A DNA stretch of 13,164 nucleotides from JBQCDV01 sp051960855 (lineage in GTDB: Bacteria > Actinomycetota > Actinomycetes > JAJZTN01): NCBI GenBank assembly GCA_051960855.1, contig JBQCDV010000169.1:1-13164 (forward strand), in the 5' to 3' direction. Numbering within the stretch: position 1 is the stretch's first letter; the number at the start of each line of letters is the position of its first letter. Of the stretch, positions 11,559-13,164 are shown piece by piece. Below the pieces are notes generated by a model, which saw nothing but the letters and a program-made list of their open reading frames with translations, had not been told where the DNA came from and searched no databases. Position numbers and translations under genes: made by a program.

Positions 11559-13049
11559 GTGACTGACCCCCGCCCCACCACGTCGGAGGCCGCTGCCGGT
11601 GCGCAGCGCCCCCGTCGCCGTGCCACCCGCCCGGCCGGCTCGCCAGCACCCGCTGAGCGCCAGCCGCAGCAGGTGGCTCCGACCGCCCGCGTATCTGCCA
11701 CGACCGCTGCCGCTCCGTCGGGAGAGAGCCGTCGTCCGCGTCGCCGCCGGCGTCGCCCGGCGGGAGCCGATGCGGCAACCCGCCCCGTCGTGACCCGCAC
11801 CGCTGCCGCTCCGGCGCCTGTTGCTGCTCCGGTCGCTGTCGTTGCTCCGGCCGCTGCCGTTGCCGCCGCTTCTGCCGCCGGCGCCGTCACCGATGGTCGC
11901 GGCTTCGCCGAGCTGGGTGTCCCCGCCGCCCTGGTGTCCGTGCTCGCGAAGACCGGCATCACCGCGCCGTTCCCCATCCAGTCCGCGACGCTGCCCGACT
12001 CCCTGGCCGGCCGCGACGTGCTCGGCTGCGGCAAGACCGGGTCGGGCAAGACCGTCGCCTTCGCCCTGCCGCTGGTCGCGCGCCTGTCCCCCGCGGTCAA
12101 GCGGGTGCCCGGCCGTCCGCGCGGCCTGGTGCTCGTGCCCACCCGCGAGCTGGCGACCCAGGTCGCCGCCACGCTGACCCCGCTCGCGGCCGCCGCCGGG
12201 CTGCGGACCCAGACAATCTTCGGCGGCGTGTCGCAGCGGCCGCAGGTCACCGCGCTCACCGCCGGTGTCGACATCGTCGTCGCCTGCCCCGGGCGGCTGC
12301 AGGACCTGGTCAACCAGGGGCATGTGAGCCTCGACCGCATCCAGGTCACCGTGCTCGACGAGGCCGACCACATGGCCGACCTCGGCTTCCTGCCGACCGT
12401 GCGGCGTCTGCTCGACGGCACACCGGGCGACGGCCAGCGCCTGCTGTTCTCCGCCACGCTGGACAACGGCATCGACGTCCTGGCCCGCCGCTACCTGCAC
12501 GAGCCGGTCACGCACCGGGTCGACCCGCCGGTCGCGCCGGTGTCGACGATGGCCCACCACGTGCTGCACGTGCAGCAGGGCGAGAAGGCCGTCGTCGTCC
12601 GCGAGCTCGCCGCCGGTCCCGGTCGCACCGTGCTCTTCGTCCGCACGAAGCACGCCGCCCGCAAGTGGGCTCGCGACCTGACCTCGCACGGGCTCGGAGC
12701 GGTCGACCTGCACGGGAACCTGTCCCAGAACGCTCGCCAGCGCAACCTCGCGGCCTTCACCTCGGGTGAGGCACCGGTGCTGGTCGCCACCGACATCGCC
12801 GCTCGCGGCATCCACGTCGACGACGTGTCCCTCATCGTCCACGTCGACCCGCCGGCCGAGCACAAGGCCTACCTCCACCGGTCTGGTCGCACCGCCCGTG
12901 CCGGAGCCTCCGGCGTCGTCGTCACGCTCGCGACTCCGGACCAGCGCGGTGAGGTCAGTGCGCTGGCCAAGGCCGCAGGAGTGAAGCCGACCTACGCCGA
13001 CGCCCGGCCCGGTGCCGTCCACACGGCTCTGGCTGCCATCGGCGCCTAG
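11559..13049 (+). CDS. DEAD-box ATP-dependent RNA helicase
   Basis: This 496-residue cytoplasmic RNA helicase has every core motif. F116 and Q141 of the Q motif lie in GFAELG...PFPIQSATLP; motif I is GCGKTGSGKT (156-165); Ia is PTRELA (194-199); Ib is CPGRLQDL (243-250); motif II is DEAD (267-270), followed by HMADLGF; and motif III is SAT (298-300). Motif IV lies near TVLFVRTK (357-364), V is ATDIAARGIHV (410-420) and VI is HRSGRTARAG (440-449). The first 110 residues are a disordered Arg/Pro/Ala-rich extension with a run of seven arginines near 61-67, likely for RNA binding. There is little C-terminal tail, so it is RhlE-like rather than CsdA/DeaD-like with an RNA-binding C-terminal domain. 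The GTG at 11559 has GAGAGGA six nt upstream. Expected role: unwinding RNA during ribosome assembly, mRNA decay or cold growth. The long leader suggests post-transcriptional control. Confidence 0.96.
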   Translation: MTDPRPTTSEAAAGAQRPRRRATRPAGSPAPAERQPQQVAPTARVSATTAAAPSGESRRPRRRRRRPAGADAATRPVVTRTAAAPAPVAAPVAVVAPAAAVAAASAAGAVTDGRGFAELGVPAALVSVLAKTGITAPFPIQSATLPDSLAGRDVLGCGKTGSGKTVAFALPLVARLSPAVKRVPGRPRGLVLVPTRELATQVAATLTPLAAAAGLRTQTIFGGVSQRPQVTALTAGVDIVVACPGRLQDLVNQGHVSLDRIQVTVLDEADHMADLGFLPTVRRLLDGTPGDGQRLLFSATLDNGIDVLARRYLHEPVTHRVDPPVAPVSTMAHHVLHVQQGEKAVVVRELAAGPGRTVLFVRTKHAARKWARDLTSHGLGAVDLHGNLSQNARQRNLAAFTSGEAPVLVATDIAARGIHVDDVSLIVHVDPPAEHKAYLHRSGRTARAGASGVVVTLATPDQRGEVSALAKAAGVKPTYADARPGAVHTALAAIGA

Positions 13050-13065
13050 TCCGCGCCCGCAGGGA

Positions 13066-13085
13066 CCGCTGGCTCACCCCAGCGG
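13066..13085. terminator. Hairpin after the helicase gene
   Basis: CCGCTGG (13066-13072) and CCAGCGG (13079-13085) form a perfect 7-bp stem with a 6-nt loop, 16 bp after the helicase stop. The opposing minus-strand stop TGA (13076-13074) lies in the loop, so the hairpin may serve both genes. Confidence 0.5.
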
Positions 13086-13164
13086 CGACGCATCGAGATC
13101 GGCCTCCGCCAGCACGGCGGGGGCCGATTCCTCGTTGAGGAGCAGCTCGAGCAGCGCGAAGCGC
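13074..13164 (-). CDS. C-terminal fragment of an unidentified protein (5' end outside window)
   Basis: The minus strand is open from the window edge to TGA at 13076-13074 and encodes about 29 residues, RFALLELLLNEESAPAVLAE then ADLDASPLG. The first part is a Leu/Glu-rich amphipathic helix, which suggests a soluble alpha-helical C-terminus. Its stop lies in the loop of a hairpin shared with the helicase gene, just as other convergent stops in this window lie in or beside hairpins. The fragment is too short to assign. A ferritin-like or regulator gene is sometimes found near this helicase in actinobacteria, but I cannot match this tail to either. Confidence 0.5.
   Translation of the reverse strand, partial: RFALLELLLNEESAPAVLAEADLDASPLG

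Noticed and set aside
11541..13022. 493-codon minus-strand open frame opposite the helicase
   Set aside because: It is the antisense shadow of the helicase, whose motifs are complete. No motif or start signal supports the minus frame.
1..13164. tRNA, rRNA, insertion sequence or prophage features
   Set aside because: No cloverleaf, rRNA-like stretch, transposase motif, terminal inverted repeat pair or phage gene was recognised.

Overview
The window is visibly very GC-rich and carries families typical of actinobacteria: a mycothiol-dependent maleylpyruvate isomerase-like protein, a DUF2530 membrane protein, a SigE-family ECF sigma factor, GTG starts and many apparently leaderless promoters. 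It looks like chromosomal core or accessory-core DNA of a high-GC actinobacterium. I cannot name the genus. I see no rRNA, tRNA, CRISPR array, insertion sequence or phage gene. No wholly new system is evident; the points of interest are regulatory and structural.

Layout. Positions 1-99 hold the C-terminal tail of a plus-strand gene cut by the window edge. A YbjJ-like MFS transporter (182-1384, minus) is divergent from an aldo/keto reductase (1457-2425, plus), and a 28-codon single-membrane-segment ORF (2447-2533, plus) follows the reductase. On the minus strand, transcribed right to left, come a MarR-family regulator (4742-5173), a DHA3-type MFS exporter overlapping it by 4 bp (3426-4745), a 17-bp tandem repeat that fills the intergenic gap, and a mycothiol-dependent DinB-fold enzyme (2543-3328). 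Divergent from marR are an ECF sigma factor (5298-5822) and a 4-bp-overlapping single-pass membrane protein (5819-6724) that is probably its partner.

A membrane GGDEF-EAL protein (6695-8728, minus) meets the membrane protein tail to tail with a 30-bp overlap. It is divergent from a VOC-fold protein (8853-9275, plus). Next are an AzgA-like NCS2 purine permease (9352-10809, minus) and a DUF2530 protein (10988-11236, minus). A DEAD-box RNA helicase (11559-13049, plus) has a roughly 250-nt, hairpin-rich leader. A minus-strand C-terminal fragment runs off the right edge (13074-13164).

How the parts relate. marR-MFS-DinB reads as a MarR-controlled efflux and detoxification locus: operator-like palindromes cover the marR start and its predicted -10 box. 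The sigma factor and membrane protein read as an envelope-signal module of unknown input. Six genes share a TAnnnT box ending 6 or 7 nt before the start codon, the signature of leaderless transcription. Most convergent junctions carry a GC-rich perfect hairpin that could end transcription in both directions.
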